A stretch of DNA of 8,234 nt from Fibrobacteres bacterium CG2_30_45_31 (GTDB lineage Bacteria; Fibrobacterota; Fibrobacteria; Fibrobacterales; Fibrobacteraceae). Position 1 is the stretch's first letter. Each line of letters begins with the position of its first letter. Made by a program: the position numbers and the translations under genes. The DNA lies in assembly GCA_001873075.1 (NCBI GenBank), contig MNYL01000075.1, positions 1 to 8,234 on the forward strand, in the 5' to 3' direction. The notes below the pieces were generated by a model. That model was not told where the DNA came from and did no database searches. It saw only the letters and a list, made by a program, of their open reading frames with translations. Of this stretch, positions 7,528 through 8,234 are shown piece by piece.

Positions 7528-7532
7528 CTCCC
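7528..7532 (-). promoter_or_regulatory. Shine-Dalgarno of the pectate lyase gene
   Basis: On the minus strand GGGAG lies seven bases before the lyase ATG (7520-7518) and only ten bases from the edge of the palindromic element. It confirms the start and leaves little room for a promoter between element and gene. Confidence 0.75.
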
Positions 7533-7542
7533 TGTTATTAAT

Positions 7543-7703
7543 GGGCACCTCTAAAAATTCCTTTTCTGCAAAATTGGCTGTGGCACATTGCCATAGTTCG
7601 TTGCTCAAAGTGGCGAATAACGGCATTATTCACCACTTTTCGCGCCTGCTCTGGCTCGGCCTCGCGCAATTTTGCGGTCGCAAACCAATTTTTAGAGGTG
7701 CCC
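7543..7703. repeat. 161-bp MITE-like palindromic element with perfect 17-bp terminal inverted repeats
   Basis: The left end GGGCACCTCTAAAAATT (7543-7559) is the exact reverse complement of 7687-7703. Inside are two more pairs. GCAAAATTG (7568-7576) pairs with CAATTTTGC (7667-7675), and AAAGTGGcGAATAA (7607-7620) pairs with TTATTCaCCACTTT (7626-7639) around a CGGCA loop. The outer repeats and apex share the same centre (7623), so the whole element can fold into one long interrupted hairpin, with side arms such as TGGCA/TGCCA (7581-7593). It codes for nothing credible and has no obvious target-site duplication (flanks TTATTAAT and TGGTATCA). Size and shape fit a non-autonomous mobile element or a dispersed palindromic repeat; the mobilising transposase is unknown. 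Confidence 0.8.
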
Positions 7704-7790
7704 TGGTATCAATATATCTAAAAAACAGGGGCCAAAATGTAAAAAATAAGAATTATTTTGAGAACTTAAATTTCGGCTAAAGTGATTAAA

Positions 7791-7802
7791 AATTAGCTAA
7801 TT
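7791..7802. promoter_or_regulatory. Perfect 12-bp AT-rich palindrome, possible operator
   Basis: AATTAGCTAATT is a perfect palindrome in the hemE-lyase spacer, about 270 bases upstream of the lyase start. A palindrome of this size could bind a dimeric regulator, but the region is very AT-rich and one copy may be chance. No regulator gene is present nearby to pair it with. Confidence 0.2.
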
Positions 7803-7901
7803 AGTCGTTTATTGTTGAAAATTAACAGGATTTCGATGTTTTTGATTTGTTTTTTATGAGAACGTTTAATGGCTTTTTTAGAGAACGAATTTTACAATGA
7901 A

Positions 7902-7920
7902 GGGCACTTCTAAAAATTGG
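7902..7920. repeat. Single diverged end of the same repeat family
   Basis: GGGCACTTCTAAAAATTGG matches the reverse complement of the right end of the 7543-7703 element at 18 of 19 positions; the only change is C to T in the CCTC part. The preceding A also matches. A GCAAAATTG, the internal motif of the element, occurs 39 bases further on (7959-7967), but the far end and the apex hairpin are not found. It looks like a decayed or solo end of a second copy. Confidence 0.65.
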
Positions 7921-8024
7921 GGTCTTATATATTCTAGTGCACAAATTTGAAAAATAGAGCAAAATTGCGAATGTCAAAAGTCTTAGAGGCTGATGTTGCG
8001 TCCAGCGAGCGAGTTCTATAAAGT

Positions 8025-8054
8025 CCGATGTTTCTTCGTGGGAACCGGTTTTTT
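8025..8054 (+). terminator. Weak hairpin plus T-run next to the hemE stop
   Basis: CCG-AT-GTTTC (8025-8034), loop TTCGTG, then GGAAC-CGG (8041-8048) form a short stem with a two-base bulge and one G.T pair. TTTTTT (8049-8054) follows on the plus strand. It is oriented for a plus-strand transcript, yet no plus-strand gene ends here. For hemE, read on the minus strand, the hairpin lies just after the stop but is followed only by ACTTTATAG. It may act as a weak hemE terminator, block antisense transcription into hemE, or be chance. Confidence 0.3.
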
Positions 8055-8055
8055 G

Positions 8056-8234
8056 TTATAGAAAATTACCCCGAACCGCATCAATAAACGCTTGTACCCC
8101 TTCTATCGGCGTCTGGGGAAGGACTCCGTGACCTAAGTTCATGATATGGGGACGTTCTTTAACCAGATCCAGGATTTCGCGAGTGCGCGTCTGGATTGTT
8201 TCCGCAGGAGCAAAAAGCATGGCCGGATCCAGAT
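8056..8234 (-). CDS. hemE: Uroporphyrinogen decarboxylase, C-terminal 58 residues only
   Basis: HemE removes four carboxyl groups from uroporphyrinogen III to give coproporphyrinogen III, a cytoplasmic step of haem synthesis. The minus strand reads without a stop from the window edge to TAA at 8058-8056. The 58 visible residues begin LDPAMLFAP, which fits the conserved GN-LDP segment; the two edge bases suit the preceding Asn codon. The diagnostic motif NLGHGVLPQTP follows, with the His equivalent to the invariant His339 of the human enzyme, then EGVQAFIDAVR, the usual last helix. The C-terminus ends at the normal place for the family, so the gene is cut by the window and not broken. It is in the same direction as the pectate lyase, but the 535-bp gap argues against co-transcription. 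Confidence 0.93.
   Translation of the reverse strand, partial: LDPAMLFAPAETIQTRTREILDLVKERPHIMNLGHGVLPQTPIEGVQAFIDAVRGNFL

Larger units (their letters stand above)
7521..8055. other. Gene-free intergenic region between hemE and the pectate lyase
   Basis: This 535-bp stretch holds no convincing gene. Short open frames on either strand lack a Shine-Dalgarno or overlap the repeats. From the lyase side it contains the lyase ribosome-binding site, a 161-bp palindromic element (7543-7703), an AT-rich part with small palindromes (AAAATAA/TTATTTT at 7743-7759 and AATTAGCTAATT at 7791-7802), a single diverged repeat end (7902-7920), and a hairpin next to the hemE stop (8025-8048). On the minus strand TATATT just outside the element (within 7710-7720) could be a -10 box for the lyase, but no good -35 hexamer lies at the right distance. 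The lyase promoter is therefore not located. Confidence 0.6.

Noticed and set aside
6486..7541. Open frame of 351 codons on the plus strand antisense to the pectate lyase
   Set aside because: The minus-strand frame has clear PL1 motifs, a signal peptide and a Shine-Dalgarno; the plus frame has none of these and its protein has no recognisable domain. It is a by-product of the lyase codon usage.
7543..7703. CRISPR-like or tRNA-like interpretation of the repeat region
   Set aside because: There is one inverted pair and one loose copy, with no regular spacers, and no cloverleaf or CCA-type acceptor stem can be drawn.
7457..7780. Plus-strand open frame of 107 codons across the palindromic element
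   Set aside because: It starts inside the lyase gene on the opposite strand and runs through the inverted repeats, with no ribosome-binding site or domain; the sequence is better explained as non-coding repeat.

Overview
The window looks like a piece of a chromosome from a fibrolytic, Gram-negative bacterium of the Fibrobacter type. Three things suggest this: a secreted pectate lyase with a poly-serine linker and a C-terminal beta-sandwich tail resembling a type IX secretion sorting domain, a probable lipoprotein, and moderate GC content with AT-rich intergenic DNA. The assignment is an inference from gene style; no rRNA or other marker is present to settle it.

Layout. Positions 1-916 (minus strand) carry the N-terminal 305 residues of a probable lipoprotein with YD/RHS-like repeats; the gene runs off the left edge. 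After a 112-bp divergent spacer comes a tight plus-strand cluster: pyrC (dihydroorotase, 1029-2036), plsC (1-acylglycerol-3-phosphate acyltransferase, 2023-2775, overlapping pyrC by 14 bp), rnr (ribonuclease R, 2779-5007) and an RgpF-like glycan-synthesis protein (5016-5927). Overlaps and gaps of 3 and 8 bp imply one operon joining pyrimidine synthesis, phospholipid synthesis, RNA decay and probably surface polysaccharide synthesis. It ends at a strong hairpin (5949-5985) that appears bidirectional and is shared with the convergent pectate lyase gene (6003-7520, minus).

Upstream of the lyase lies a 535-bp gene-free, AT-rich region (7521-8055). Ten bases upstream of the lyase Shine-Dalgarno is a 161-bp near-symmetric palindromic element with perfect 17-bp terminal inverted repeats (7543-7703). 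A diverged single end of the same repeat lies at 7902-7920. This MITE-like element is the most unusual thing in the window: unless the promoter lies in the few bases between element and gene, it is part of the lyase mRNA leader. At the right edge (8056-8234, minus) are the last 58 codons of hemE, uroporphyrinogen decarboxylase.

Most of the window is ordinary housekeeping DNA. I do not see a defence system, CRISPR array, tRNA, rRNA or complete insertion sequence. The points that deserve a second look are the palindromic repeat family, the RgpF-like gene linked to rnr, and the edge-truncated YD-repeat lipoprotein.
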